Of a DNA stretch of 64,000 bases, positions 33,486 to 42,210 are shown one piece after another. The notes under the pieces are model-generated. The model saw only the letters and a list, made by a program, of their open reading frames with translations. It was not told the DNA's origin and did no database searches. Position 1 is the stretch's first letter; each line of letters starts with the position of its first letter. Both the position numbers and the translations under genes were made by a program. Source of the DNA: Streptomyces sp. R44 (GTDB taxonomy: Bacteria > Actinomycetota > Actinomycetes > Streptomycetales > Streptomycetaceae); NCBI RefSeq assembly GCF_041053105.1, contig NZ_CP163444.1:6232501-6296500 (forward strand). The letters are read 5' to 3'.

Positions 33486-34415
33486 TCAGTGGATCGTGCG
33501 GCCGTGGGCGCGGAGGGTGCGCAGCGCCTCGACCGTGACGATCGGGCGCCACTCCAGGGCCGAGCCGGGCGCCCAGGCACGCCACCGCATCGGCCAGCCG
33601 CCGTCCTCCTCCTGCTCGGCTTCGAGCCGGTCGAGGGAGCGCGTCATCTCCTCGTCCGTGAACCAGCGCGCGGCCAGCGAGTCCGGCACGCGCGCGTAGT
33701 CGTGCGGATAGTGGTACTCGCCCGGCGCGTACCCGTCCGCCACCGGGTGGTCCCCCGGCCGGTCGGGATCCAGGACGGCGAGCCCCTGCTCGCGGACGAG
33801 CCGGCCGAGCTTGTCGGCGGCCGCCTCCGCGCGCGGGCGGTCGGGGGCCGAGTCCAGGAAGGAGACGGCCGCCTGGATCTCGTACGGATGCGACTTCTCC
33901 AGCGACTCCACGGCCGCCCAGCAGAACTCGGTGGCCCGGAACAGCCACGCGTGCCACACCTGGTTGCGGTGCAGCACACCCACCACCGGACCGGTCGAGA
34001 GCAGGGCGCTCGGCGGGGAGTCGACGACCGGCACGAAGGGCGCCGAGGGGTAGCGGCGCTGGCACGGGTGGACCGCCGGGAGCGCGCCGTCGTGCGTGGA
34101 CACCTCCGTGAGGTAGCGGCAGATCCGCTCCACGCGCAGCCCGCCGCAGCGGCCGATGGAGTCCAGGACCCGCAGCCCGTGCGCGGTGTGCAGGGGCTGG
34201 CTCACCGGGCCGCGAAGATCCGGTTCGAGCGCGTGTCCGTAGCCGCCGTCCTCGTTGAGGTACGCCGTGAGGGCCGCCTCGACCGGGTCCGGGCCACCGC
34301 GCAGGAAGTGGTAGGCGAACCGGTGCTGTTCGAGGACGCGGGCCGTCAGCCAGATGAAACGCTCGGCGCGCGCCAGGGGAGTCGAGGGAGGGGAGGGGAG
34401 GGGGTTTTCGGCCAT
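33486..34415 (-). CDS. Hypothetical protein with prenyltransferase/terpene-cyclase-like toroid repeats
   Basis: This protein has about 309 residues. The spacing of motifs (GGYGHALEPD, GGWPMRWRAWAPGSALEWRP) and the alternation of helices recall the alpha/alpha-toroid fold of squalene cyclases and prenyltransferase beta subunits. It is too short and lacks a clear DxDD catalytic motif, so an enzymatic role is doubtful. The start ATG 34415 follows a GGGAGGGGAG stretch on the coding side's upstream region; the longer frame to 34496 overlaps the DUF3046 start. Single gene, convergent with the PucR-type gene. Confidence 0.7.
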   Translation of the reverse strand: MAENPLPSPPSTPLARAERFIWLTARVLEQHRFAYHFLRGGPDPVEAALTAYLNEDGGYGHALEPDLRGPVSQPLHTAHGLRVLDSIGRCGGLRVERICRYLTEVSTHDGALPAVHPCQRRYPSAPFVPVVDSPPSALLSTGPVVGVLHRNQVWHAWLFRATEFCWAAVESLEKSHPYEIQAAVSFLDSAPDRPRAEAAADKLGRLVREQGLAVLDPDRPGDHPVADGYAPGEYHYPHDYARVPDSLAARWFTDEEMTRSLDRLEAEQEEDGGWPMRWRAWAPGSALEWRPIVTVEALRTLRAHGRTIH

Positions 34416-34494
34416 GCTCCGACCGTAGGGCGGAAAAGCGCGGTGACAAGGTCTGCGGAGCGGGCTGCACTCTTGGGAGCGGGATACTGGGGTC

Positions 34495-34689
34495 ATGCGG
34501 TTGACGATTTTCTGGGAACGGATGGCTGACCACTTCGGCGCGGGCTATGCCGAGTCCTTCGCGAGCGACCACGTGATGGCCGAGCTCGGGGGCCGGACGG
34601 TGCGCGAGGCGCTGGACGCCGGCTGGGAGGCGAAGGACGTGTGGCGTGCCGTCTGCGCGGCCGTCGACGTACCGGCCGACAAGCGATGA
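34495..34689 (+). CDS. DUF3046 protein
   Basis: This 64-residue protein (MRLTIFWERMADHFG...) is a clear DUF3046 member, found near recA in many actinobacteria, including mycobacteria (just upstream of recA). Function unknown. It is complete with the conserved tryptophan (DVWRAVC). Here recA is about 7.5 kb away, apparently because a respiratory module has been inserted between them. Confidence 0.92.
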   Translation: MRLTIFWERMADHFGAGYAESFASDHVMAELGGRTVREALDAGWEAKDVWRAVCAAVDVPADKR

Positions 34690-34771
34690 CCGGAAAGCGA
34701 ACCGCGGGGTGACTGGCGGGGATGTGCGGGGTCCCGGGTGGAATGTCCGTGCGGTGCGCGAGACTGGCGGG

Positions 34772-36103
34772 GTGGCCCCGACTGACGACACCGAGAAGAA
34801 CGAACCGAACGCCGTGCCCGACGCACTCGATGTGACCGACGGCACGGCTTCCGCGGAGCCCACCGTGGCCCCGGCCGCCGTGCCGCCGGAGGCGCCGTCG
34901 GCCGCGCCCTCGGATGCGCCGGCCCTGCCGTCGGACGCCGTCGCCGGCCCCGCCGCCGGAGGCGCGCGGATGCCGCGCTGGCTGCCCCGCGCGCTCGTGC
35001 TCGCCCTCGCGCTCTACGCCGTCTTCCAACTGGGCAACTGGGCCTTCCACCAGCTCGTCGGCCTCCTCGTCAACATCCTGCTCGCCTTCTTCCTCGCCCT
35101 CGCCATCGAGCCGGCGGTCGGACGCATGGCGGCGCGCGGGATGCGCCGCGGCCTCGCCACCTTCCTCGTCTTCTTCGCCGTCACGGTCTTCGGCGTCGGC
35201 TTCGTCGTCCTCCTCGGCTCGATGCTGGCCGGCCAGATCGTGGACATGGTCGAGAACTTCCCGAAGTACCTCGACTCGCTGATCAACTGGATCAACCAGA
35301 ACTTCCACACGGAGCTCTCGCGCGTCGAGGTCCAGGACAGCGTGCTGAGCTCCGACTGGCTGCAGAAGTACGTGCAGAACAGCGCCTCCGGCGTCCTCGA
35401 CGTCTCCGCCACCGTCCTCGGCGGGCTCTTCCGGCTGCTCACGATCTTCCTGTTCTCGTTCTACTTCGCGGCCGACGGGCCCCGGCTGCGGCGCGCGCTC
35501 TGCTCCGTCCTGCCGCCGGCCCGCCAGACCGAGGTCCTGCGCGCGTGGGAGATCGCCGTCGACAAGACCGGCGGCTACTTGTACTCGCGCGGCCTGATGG
35601 CCCTCATCTCGGGCATCGCGCACTTCGTGCTCTTCGAGATCCTGGGCGTGCCGTACGCCCCGGCGCTCGCCGTGTGGGTCGGCCTGGTCTCGCAGTTCAT
35701 CCCGACCATCGGCACCTATCTGGCCGGCGCCCTGCCGATGCTGATCGCCTTCACCGTCAACCCCTGGTACGCGCTGTGGGTGCTCGGCTTCGTCGTGATC
35801 TACCAGCAGTTCGAGAACTACGTGCTCCAGCCGAAGCTCACCTCCAAGACCGTGGACATCCACCCGGCCGTGGCCTTCGGCTCGGTCATCGCGGGCACGG
35901 CGCTGCTCGGGGCCGTCGGCGCGCTGATCGCCATCCCGGCCGTCGCCACCCTCCAGGCCTTCCTCGGCGCGTACGTGAAGCGGTACGACGTGACCGACGA
36001 CCCGCGCGTCCACGGCCACCGGAGGTACGGCGAGGCGGTCGTGGCCCGGCTGCAGAAGGCCCTGCACCACAAGAAGGAGCCCTCGCAGGGGGAGTCCTCC
36101 TGA
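34772..36103 (+). CDS. AI-2E family transporter (PerM/TqsA-like permease)
   Basis: This membrane protein has about 443 residues. An Ala/Pro-rich acidic N-terminus of about 70 residues is followed by eight or so membrane segments, with a central soluble region (about 150-210) and the family signature (VSQFIPTIGTYLAGALPMLIAF, then FENYVLQPKLTSKTVDIHP). Members export small molecules or act as Na+ exchangers; the substrate is unknown. The GTG at 34772 gives VAPTDDTEKNE; other GTG starts upstream are possible. It follows DUF3046 by 82 bp and converges with cydB, 12 bp away. Confidence 0.85.
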   Translation: MAPTDDTEKNEPNAVPDALDVTDGTASAEPTVAPAAVPPEAPSAAPSDAPALPSDAVAGPAAGGARMPRWLPRALVLALALYAVFQLGNWAFHQLVGLLVNILLAFFLALAIEPAVGRMAARGMRRGLATFLVFFAVTVFGVGFVVLLGSMLAGQIVDMVENFPKYLDSLINWINQNFHTELSRVEVQDSVLSSDWLQKYVQNSASGVLDVSATVLGGLFRLLTIFLFSFYFAADGPRLRRALCSVLPPARQTEVLRAWEIAVDKTGGYLYSRGLMALISGIAHFVLFEILGVPYAPALAVWVGLVSQFIPTIGTYLAGALPMLIAFTVNPWYALWVLGFVVIYQQFENYVLQPKLTSKTVDIHPAVAFGSVIAGTALLGAVGALIAIPAVATLQAFLGAYVKRYDVTDDPRVHGHRRYGEAVVARLQKALHHKKEPSQGESS

Positions 36104-36115
36104 CCCCCAGCCCGG

Positions 36116-36895
36116 TCAGAGGTACGAAGGGCCGGTCACCCGGTGCCGGAAGGCGTGCCAGATCCATGCCTGGACGGCCACCAGGAGCGGGGTGACGACC
36201 AGCAGGGTCGGCACCAGCAGGCCGAGCGTGGCGGGGGAGGCCGTCGTCCCCGCCAGCGGCAGCGCGCCGCCCGCCCAGAGCGGCAGCCCGGCGAGCAGGG
36301 CGCCGGTGAGCGCGAAGGACTGCCAGGGGCGCCCGGCGCGACCGACGAGCCGGCGGGCCCGCTCGTACGGAACGCCCGTGAGGCGCAGCGCGGCGAAGCC
36401 GAGCCCGTGCGCGGCGAACAGCGCGGCCACCGCGAGCGCGGTGAGCAGCGCCGTCGGGCCCGTCGCCGGGGCGTACGGGTGCCCGGTCAGCAGGGCCGCG
36501 ACCAGCCACCCCCAGGACAGCGCGACGGTCCAGCTTCCGCACGCCACGGCGGCGTCGCAGCCGGTGCGCCAGCGGGGTCCGGGGCCCCGGCCGCGCGACC
36601 AGAGCCCCACGTCCCGGAGGATCCAGCCGGTCAGGAGGGCCACGAGGACCGGGAACTGGCCGCTCAGGAGCGCCCCTTCGAGGCTGGGGAAGCAGCCGAC
36701 GAGGACGCCGGCGGCGGCGACCAGCCAAACCTCGTTGCCCAGGAAGAACGGGGCGAAGGAGGCGAGGACGAGGCGCCGCTCACGGTCGTTCCGGCCGAGC
36801 CAGGGGGCGAGCATGCCGGTGCCGATGTCCGCCCCGGCGAGGACGAACCAGCCCACGGCGAAGAAGGCGAGCAGGGCGATGGCCAGGGTCTCCAC
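36116..36895 (-). CDS. cydB: Cytochrome bd-type oxidase subunit II (short form)
   Basis: This 259-residue membrane subunit is clearly shorter than the usual 330-380 residues of CydB. The N-terminal part keeps family features (AGADIGTGMLAPWLGRNDRERR, NEVWLVAAAGVLVGCFP). The usual DGNEVWL is LGNEVWL here, and FDLG is ADIG. About seven hydrophobic segments are visible. It would partner CydA in the quinol-oxidising terminal oxidase. It is 37 bp after cydA on the same strand. Neither cydC/cydD nor a cydX is adjacent, so assembly factors would have to come from elsewhere. Confidence 0.82.
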   Translation of the reverse strand: METLAIALLAFFAVGWFVLAGADIGTGMLAPWLGRNDRERRLVLASFAPFFLGNEVWLVAAAGVLVGCFPSLEGALLSGQFPVLVALLTGWILRDVGLWSRGRGPGPRWRTGCDAAVACGSWTVALSWGWLVAALLTGHPYAPATGPTALLTALAVAALFAAHGLGFAALRLTGVPYERARRLVGRAGRPWQSFALTGALLAGLPLWAGGALPLAGTTASPATLGLLVPTLLVVTPLLVAVQAWIWHAFRHRVTGPSYL

Positions 36896-36932
36896 GGGGG
36901 CTCCTCGGGCTTTCCTCGGTGGTTCGGGCTGT

Positions 36933-38228
36933 TCAGTAACGGGGAGCGGGCAGCGAGTCCGCCGGGTCCTCCCCCGTGTCCGCGGGGGTCCGGCGTTCGT
37001 CGTGGCCGAGGCCGGATTCGACCGGGCCGCGGCGGGCGTGCCGGGCGAGGAGCCAGGCGTTGAGGAGGGCGAGCAGCACGAAGACCGTAGTGAAGACGGT
37101 GAGGGAGAGGCGCACGGTGGCGGGGGAGAGGTCCGAGACCGCGTCCTCCGTCTTCAGGAGCCCGTAGACCACCCAGGGCTGCCGTCCGGCCTCCCGGAAG
37201 ACCCAGCCGCCGATCATGGCGAGATACGGCAGCGGGACGGCCGCCATCAGGACGAGGTGCCAGAGCCGGAACCGGAAGACGACCTTCTTGAAGCAGGCCA
37301 GGACCACCCCGGCGAAGCACAGGTACATCATCAGCGCGAAGCTGATCAACATCACCAGACCGCCGCCCCGCGTCCACGCCTCCGAGGGCACGTAGTCGCC
37401 CGGCCCGAAGCGGTCCGCCATCTCCGCCTGGATCCGGGCGATCTCGGCGGCCTTCCCGCTGAAGACGGCCGACTTCATGGGCTGGAAGGTGGTGAGGGCG
37501 CCGAACTGCAGGCCGCCGAAGACGGCCGCGGCCATCAGCGCGGGCGCCGACAGGAAGACCCCGATGCGCAGGCTGCGGCCGAAGAACTCCCACTCCGGGC
37601 TGCGCCGGAAGAGGTGGTACGCGCTCACCCCGGCCATGAAGAACCCGGCGGTCAGCAGCGCGCCCGCCAGGACGTGCCCGAAGGCGAGCAGCGCGGAGGG
37701 GTTGGTGAGGACGGTGACCGGGTCGTCGAGGACCAGCTCGCCGCCCTCGGAGCCGTACCCCACGGGGTGGTTGAGGAAGCCGTTGGAGACGAGGATCCAG
37801 TACGCCGAGAGGTAGGCGGTCAGGACGACGATCCAGATCGCGGCCAGATGGGCCCAGCGGTTGAGGCGGTTCCAGCCGAAGATCCACAGGCCGAGGAAGG
37901 TCGACTCGACGAAGAACGCCACGATCGTCTCGACGGCGAGCGAGGCCCCGAGGACGTTGCCCGCCTCGTGGGTGAGTCCGCTCCAGGCCATGCCGAACTG
38001 GAACTCCATCACGAGGCCGGTGACGATCCCGACCGCGTAGTTGATCACGTACAGCTGGCCCCAGAACCGCACCATGCGCGCGTGGAGCGGGCTCCGGCTG
38101 AACGTCGCCCTGGTCTGGAGCACGGCGACGACGGTCGCGAGCCCCAGGGTGAGGGCGACGAAGAGGAAGTGTCCGCCCGCGGTGAGGGCGAACTGCAGCC
38201 GCGCGAGATCGAGTACGTCCTGATTCAC
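36933..38228 (-). CDS. cydA: Cytochrome bd ubiquinol/menaquinol oxidase subunit I
   Basis: This 431-residue haem-carrying subunit reduces O2 with quinol electrons in the membrane. Haem-linked residues match the family: His20 (LTAGGHFLF), the Glu pair in LAVETIVAFFVES, His in LLAFGHVLAGALLTAG, and the Met-rich segment LVMLISFALMMYL. The GRQPW motif is complete (GWVFREAGRQPW). The Q-loop is short, as in CIO-type enzymes, and the protein is about 90 residues shorter than E. coli CydA. The start is GTG. A two-component system lies directly upstream on the same strand, a likely regulator. As I recall, this module is not between DUF3046 and recA in S. coelicolor. Confidence 0.92.
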   Translation of the reverse strand: MNQDVLDLARLQFALTAGGHFLFVALTLGLATVVAVLQTRATFSRSPLHARMVRFWGQLYVINYAVGIVTGLVMEFQFGMAWSGLTHEAGNVLGASLAVETIVAFFVESTFLGLWIFGWNRLNRWAHLAAIWIVVLTAYLSAYWILVSNGFLNHPVGYGSEGGELVLDDPVTVLTNPSALLAFGHVLAGALLTAGFFMAGVSAYHLFRRSPEWEFFGRSLRIGVFLSAPALMAAAVFGGLQFGALTTFQPMKSAVFSGKAAEIARIQAEMADRFGPGDYVPSEAWTRGGGLVMLISFALMMYLCFAGVVLACFKKVVFRFRLWHLVLMAAVPLPYLAMIGGWVFREAGRQPWVVYGLLKTEDAVSDLSPATVRLSLTVFTTVFVLLALLNAWLLARHARRGPVESGLGHDERRTPADTGEDPADSLPAPRY

Positions 38229-38285
38229 CCGGTCAGCGTGGGCGTACGGTCAGGAGCCCGGCGTCACCCCGGAGTGGACACCGGC

Positions 38286-38325
38286 CGTACCCCGGCGGTT
38301 GCGTCGCCCCACGCGCGCGTACCCC
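38286..38325 (-). promoter_or_regulatory. Candidate regulator sites upstream of cydA
   Basis: Two direct copies of CGTACCCC at 38286-38293 and 38318-38325 are exactly 32 bp apart, about three helical turns. They lie in the 136-bp gap between the response regulator and cydA and could bind the adjacent NarL-type regulator. Inferred from spacing and position only. Confidence 0.35.
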
Positions 38326-38364
38326 CTGAGTTGCGCCGCCGGCCCTCCGTCCCTTAGGGGCGCC

Positions 38365-39033
38365 TCAGGCCAGCCAGCCGGGCGTGATCATCCCGGACTC
38401 GTACGCCAGGATCACCAGCTGAGCCCGGTCGCGCACGGCCAGCTTGGTCATGATGCGGCTGACGTGGGTCTTGGCGGTGGCGGGGGAGAGGACGAGCCGG
38501 CCGGCGATCTCGTCGTTGGAGAGCCCGGCGCCCACCAGACCGAGGACCTCGCGCTCCCGCTCGGTGAGGGCGTTCAGACGGGGGCTCGGATCAGGCTGCC
38601 GGCCCGCGAGACCGGCGAACTCGGCGATCAGACGGCGGGTCACGGCCGGGGAGATCAGGGCGTCGCCGCGCGCCACGACCCGTACCGCGTGCAGCAGTTC
38701 CATCGGCTCGGTGTCCTTCACGAGGAAGCCCGACGCACCGGCGCGCAGCGCGCCGTACACGTGGTCGTCCGCGTCGAAGGTGGTCAGGATGACCACCCGC
38801 ACCCCTTCGAGCCGCGCGTCGCCGGTGAGGCGGCGGGTGGCCTCCAGACCGTCGAGCACCGGCATCCGGATGTCCATCAGGACGACGTCCGGCCGCAGTT
38901 CGCGGGCGAGCGCGACCGCCTGCTCCCCGTCCCCGGCCTCGCCGACGACCTCGATGTCCTCCTCGTCGGAGAGGATCGACCGGAAGCCGGCCCGGACCAG
39001 GGTCTGGTCGTCGGCGAGCACGACACGGATCAT
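38365..39033 (-). CDS. NarL/LuxR-family response regulator
   Basis: This 222-residue regulator has a receiver domain with DD at 8-9, phospho-acceptor Asp54 (VLMDIRMPVLDG), and Lys in FLVKDTEP. A C-terminal LuxR HTH follows (LTEREREVLGLVGAGLSNDEIA). It overlaps the stop-start junction of the upstream kinase (ATGA), and cydA-cydB follow on the same strand. It is likely the transcription factor for that oxidase operon, by position only. Confidence 0.92.
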   Translation of the reverse strand: MIRVVLADDQTLVRAGFRSILSDEEDIEVVGEAGDGEQAVALARELRPDVVLMDIRMPVLDGLEATRRLTGDARLEGVRVVILTTFDADDHVYGALRAGASGFLVKDTEPMELLHAVRVVARGDALISPAVTRRLIAEFAGLAGRQPDPSPRLNALTEREREVLGLVGAGLSNDEIAGRLVLSPATAKTHVSRIMTKLAVRDRAQLVILAYESGMITPGWLA

Positions 39034-40253
39034 CGGGGGTCCCTCTCGGAGGCGGGAGCTGAAGTGGGTGGGGTCAGGGGGAGCCGGGCGTCCACCAGGA
39101 AGCCGTCTCCGTCGTTCCGGGCGGTGAGCTCCCCGCCGAACGCGCGGGCCCGCTCCGTCATGCCCTGGATGCCGCTGCCCGGCGGCCGCCCGTCCGGAGC
39201 GCCCCCGCCGTCGTCCGCGATCCGCAGCCGCACCGCGTCGGCACCCCAGTCCAGGGTGATCGACACGGTCCTCGCGCCCGCGTGGCGGGTGACGTTCGTC
39301 AGGGACTCCTGGACGATCCTGTACGCGGCGAGGTCGACGGGCGGCGGCAGCGGCACGGGCGTGCCCGTGCTGTGCGTACGGACGTCGAGGCCGGCGCTCC
39401 GGGCACGCGCGGCGAGGTCGCCGAGGAGCGCCAGACCGGAGGACGGGGTGGTGGGCGTGGACTCGTCGGCCCGGCGCAGCACCCCGAGGGTCGCCCGCAG
39501 CTCGCGCAGCGCGTCCTTGCTGGTCGCCTTCACCGCCTCCAGGGCCTCGGTGGCGGTGACGAGCCCGGCCTCGGGGGCCGGCTTCTTGCCCAGCCGGTGG
39601 AGTGCCGCACCGGACTGCACGTTGATCAGGGAGATGCTGTGCCCGAGCACGTCGTGCACCTCACGGGCGATCCGCAGGCGCTCCTCGGTGGCGGACTGCC
39701 GGGCGCGGGCCTCCTGCTCCCGTTCGGCGGCGAGCGCCCGCTGCTCCACCTCGTGGAGGTAGGCGATCCGGGTGCGCTGGGCCCGGCCGACGGCGACCAG
39801 GCTGATCAGCCAGCCGGCCAGCATCGCGAGCGAGGTGTCGTCGATCTGCCGGTGTCCGGGCTGCTGCCGGATCTCGCCGAAGCCGACCGCGAGCAGCGTG
39901 ACGGCCGCGAGCGCGACGGCGGCGGCGAAGCGGCCCTCGGCGGCGGTCGTGTACAGCGCGAGGGCGAAGGCGATCATGAGCGGGCCGTCCTGGGCGGACA
40001 GCGGGTAGTAGACGACGCAGGCGATCAGCGTGGTCACGGCCACGGTGACCGGCTGCCGCCGCCGGAAGTACAGCGCTCCGCAGCCGGTCAGGATCAGCGC
40101 CCAGCCGAGCACCGTGCGGAGCGCGGGCTCGCTCGTGTACTGCGCCGAGACGAGCGTCCAGACCGCCACCACGAGCAGGACGACTCCGGCCACGAGGGCG
40201 TCGGCGGCCCTGGACGGCAGTCGGCCGCCGGGGGCGCGGAGGGGCAGGGGCAT
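39030..40253 (-). CDS. DesK/NarX-type sensor histidine kinase
   Basis: This 407-residue kinase has an N-terminal block of about five to six membrane segments (residues about 20-150). A HisKA_3 dimerisation domain with phospho-acceptor His in LRIAREVHDVLGHSISL (near 200) and an HATPase_c domain with the N-box-like LTNVTRHAGA and GSGIQGMTERA follow. There is no extracellular sensing domain, so it may sense the membrane or redox state, inferred from the neighbouring bd oxidase. It is co-translated with the response regulator. Confidence 0.9.
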   Translation of the reverse strand: MPLPLRAPGGRLPSRAADALVAGVVLLVVAVWTLVSAQYTSEPALRTVLGWALILTGCGALYFRRRQPVTVAVTTLIACVVYYPLSAQDGPLMIAFALALYTTAAEGRFAAAVALAAVTLLAVGFGEIRQQPGHRQIDDTSLAMLAGWLISLVAVGRAQRTRIAYLHEVEQRALAAEREQEARARQSATEERLRIAREVHDVLGHSISLINVQSGAALHRLGKKPAPEAGLVTATEALEAVKATSKDALRELRATLGVLRRADESTPTTPSSGLALLGDLAARARSAGLDVRTHSTGTPVPLPPPVDLAAYRIVQESLTNVTRHAGARTVSITLDWGADAVRLRIADDGGGAPDGRPPGSGIQGMTERARAFGGELTARNDGDGFLVDARLPLTPPTSAPASERDPR

Positions 40254-40300
40254 GGGTCGAAGGATAGGCGGGAGGGCGCTTCGGGACTCTGGTAGTCGAG

Positions 40301-40327
40301 TTGTCTAGTAATGGAAGTGACTAGGAT
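40301..40327 (+). promoter_or_regulatory. Candidate promoter/operator of the SGNH hydrolase gene
   Basis: A locally AT-richer stretch contains TTGTCT and, 15 bp later, TAGGAT, as weak -35 and -10 elements. It also holds an inverted repeat CTAGT...ACTAG at 40305-40324. It lies about 40 bp before the ATG at 40366. Confidence 0.35.
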
Positions 40328-40365
40328 GGAGGGCGGTGCGCAGGTGGTCGAGGAAGGCGGAGTCC

Positions 40366-41151
40366 ATGTCGGACGGCACGTTTGTGCGGTACGTCGCCCT
40401 GGGGGACAGTCAGACGGAAGGGCTCGGTGACGGTGACGACACCGTAGGGCTGCGCGGATGGGCGGACCGGCTCGCCGAGTCGCTCGCCCGCGAGCGGCCC
40501 GACGTGCTCTACGCCAACCTGGCCGTACGGGGCCGCCTGGCCGGCGAGGTCCGCGCCGAGCAGCTGGGCCCCGCCCTCGCGCTCCGACCCGATCTCGCCA
40601 CGGTCGTCGCCGGCGTCAACGACCTGCTGCGGCCCCGCTTCGACGTGGACGCGACGGCCGGGCACCTGGAGGCGATGTTCGCCGCGCTGACCGGGCAGGG
40701 CGCCCGCGTCGCCACCCTCACCTTCCCCGACGTCGGCCGGATCACCCCGCTCGCCCGCCCGCTCGGCCCCCGCGTCGAGGCCCTCAACGAGCGGATCCGC
40801 ACGGCCTCGCGCCGGCACGGCGTCACCGTCGTCGAGACCTCCCACCACCCCGTCGTCACCGACCCCCGGCTGTGGAGCTCCGACCGGCTGCACGCCGGCC
40901 CGATCGGCCACGCGCGCATAGCCGCCGCCGTCGCCCACGCGCTCGCGCTGCCCGGCTCCGACGACTCCTGGACCCGCCCGCTGCCCCCACAGGCCCTCCC
41001 CACGGGTCTGGGCGCGATGGCCGCCGAACTCCGCTGGGCCGGGACCTTCCTCGGCCCCTGGATCGGCCGGCGCCTGCGCGGCCGCTCGTCCGGCGACGAC
41101 CGCCGTGCCAAGCGGCCGGAGCTGCTGCCGGTGGCGGCCGGTCCGCAGTAG
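40366..41151 (+). CDS. SGNH/GDSL-family hydrolase
   Basis: This 261-residue esterase/lipase-fold protein has block I GDSQTEG with nucleophile Ser15, block III GVNDLL, and block V SSDRLHAGPIGH with the Asp-x2-His pair. No signal peptide is seen, so it is cytoplasmic. The substrate is unknown. The ATG at 40366 follows GGAAGGCGGAG; a GTG start 30 nt upstream is possible. It is followed 42 bp later by an alpha/beta hydrolase in the same direction. Confidence 0.88.
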   Translation: MSDGTFVRYVALGDSQTEGLGDGDDTVGLRGWADRLAESLARERPDVLYANLAVRGRLAGEVRAEQLGPALALRPDLATVVAGVNDLLRPRFDVDATAGHLEAMFAALTGQGARVATLTFPDVGRITPLARPLGPRVEALNERIRTASRRHGVTVVETSHHPVVTDPRLWSSDRLHAGPIGHARIAAAVAHALALPGSDDSWTRPLPPQALPTGLGAMAAELRWAGTFLGPWIGRRLRGRSSGDDRRAKRPELLPVAAGPQ

Positions 41152-41193
41152 GTTCGAGTCGCCGACGGATGCGGCGGGAGGGGCGGTGGAGGC

Positions 41194-42027
41194 GTGATCG
41201 AGACCGATCTGGAGCTGGACGACGGCCGGGTGCTGCACGTCTACGACACCGGACCCGGCTCCCGCCTGACCGTCTTCTGGCAGCACGGGACCCCGAACAT
41301 CGGCGTGCCACCGGGGCCACTCCTCCCGGATTCCGCCCGGCTCGGGATCCGCTGGGTGTCGTACGACCGTCCCGGGTACGGAGGGTCGACTCCCCGGCCG
41401 GGCAGGGACATCGCCTCGGCGGCCGACGACGTCCGGGCCGTCGCCGACGCGCTGGGGATCGGACGGTTCGCCGTCATGGGGCACTCCGGAGGCGGCCCGC
41501 ACGCCCTGGCCTGCGGGGCGCTCCTGCCGGAGCGGGTGCTCGCCGTGGTCGCCGTGGCGAGCCTCGCCCCCTTCGGCGCCGAGGGTCTCGACTGGTTCGC
41601 GGGCATGACGCCCTCCGGCGAGGCGGGCCTGCGGGCCGCCGCCGCGGGGCGTGCGGCGAAGGAGGCGTACGAGGCGGACGCCGGGTACGACCCCGGGATG
41701 TTCACCCCCGCCGACCACGCGGCGCTCGCCGGGGAGTGGTCCTGGTTCGGCGACGTCGTCGGTCCCGCCGTGGAGGGCGGACCGGGCGGGCTGATCGACG
41801 ACGACCTCGCCTACGTCGCCCCGTGGGGCTGCGATCCCGCCCGGGTCGCCGCGCCGGTCCTCCTCCTGCACGGCGGCGCGGACCGGATCGTGCCGAGCGC
41901 GCACGGCCGCTGGCTGGCCGACCGCTGCCCCGGCGCGGAGCTGCGGCTCCAGCCGGCCGACGGGCACCTCTCCGTCCTCCGGGCGGGCCCCGAGGCCCTG
42001 CGGTGGCTCGTCGGCCGGGCCGTCTGA
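41194..42027 (+). CDS. Alpha/beta-fold hydrolase
   Basis: This 277-residue hydrolase has the nucleophile elbow MGHSGGG (Ser98), an oxyanion region HGTPN, an acid candidate in LLLHGGADRIVP, and a catalytic His in LQPADGHLSVL. The GTG start follows a GGAGGGGCGGTGGAGG region. Cytoplasmic; substrate unknown. Probably co-transcribed with the SGNH hydrolase, and just before the recA promoter. Confidence 0.88.
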   Translation: MIETDLELDDGRVLHVYDTGPGSRLTVFWQHGTPNIGVPPGPLLPDSARLGIRWVSYDRPGYGGSTPRPGRDIASAADDVRAVADALGIGRFAVMGHSGGGPHALACGALLPERVLAVVAVASLAPFGAEGLDWFAGMTPSGEAGLRAAAAGRAAKEAYEADAGYDPGMFTPADHAALAGEWSWFGDVVGPAVEGGPGGLIDDDLAYVAPWGCDPARVAAPVLLLHGGADRIVPSAHGRWLADRCPGAELRLQPADGHLSVLRAGPEALRWLVGRAV

Positions 42028-42043
42028 GGGCCGCGTGGCGCGC

Positions 42044-42075
42044 TTGACACTAAAATCGAACATCCATTCTCATGG
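42044..42075 (+). promoter_or_regulatory. recA promoter with SOS box
   Basis: TTGACA (42044-42049) serves as the -35. The LexA-type box GAACATCCATTC (42058-42069) fits GAAC-N4-(G/A)TTC and overlaps the spacer and -10 region near 42065-42073. This imperfect box is characteristic of Streptomyces recA promoters. The region to the ATG at 42211 is about 140 bp of leader. Confidence 0.8.
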
Positions 42076-42210
42076 AAGTCCGACCCTTGGAATCACGGGC
42101 TTGTCGCCGAGTTGTCCACAGGTCGGAGGGGACGTCGGGGCCCATTGTCAGTGGCAGGGGTTAGCGTCTTTCACATGAAGCGATCGACTCAAGCAAACCG
42201 GGTGGAACCC

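Noticed and set aside
30874..33699. 941-residue plus-strand frame
   Set aside because: Opposite-strand shadow of the hydrolase gene and off-frame of the PucR gene.
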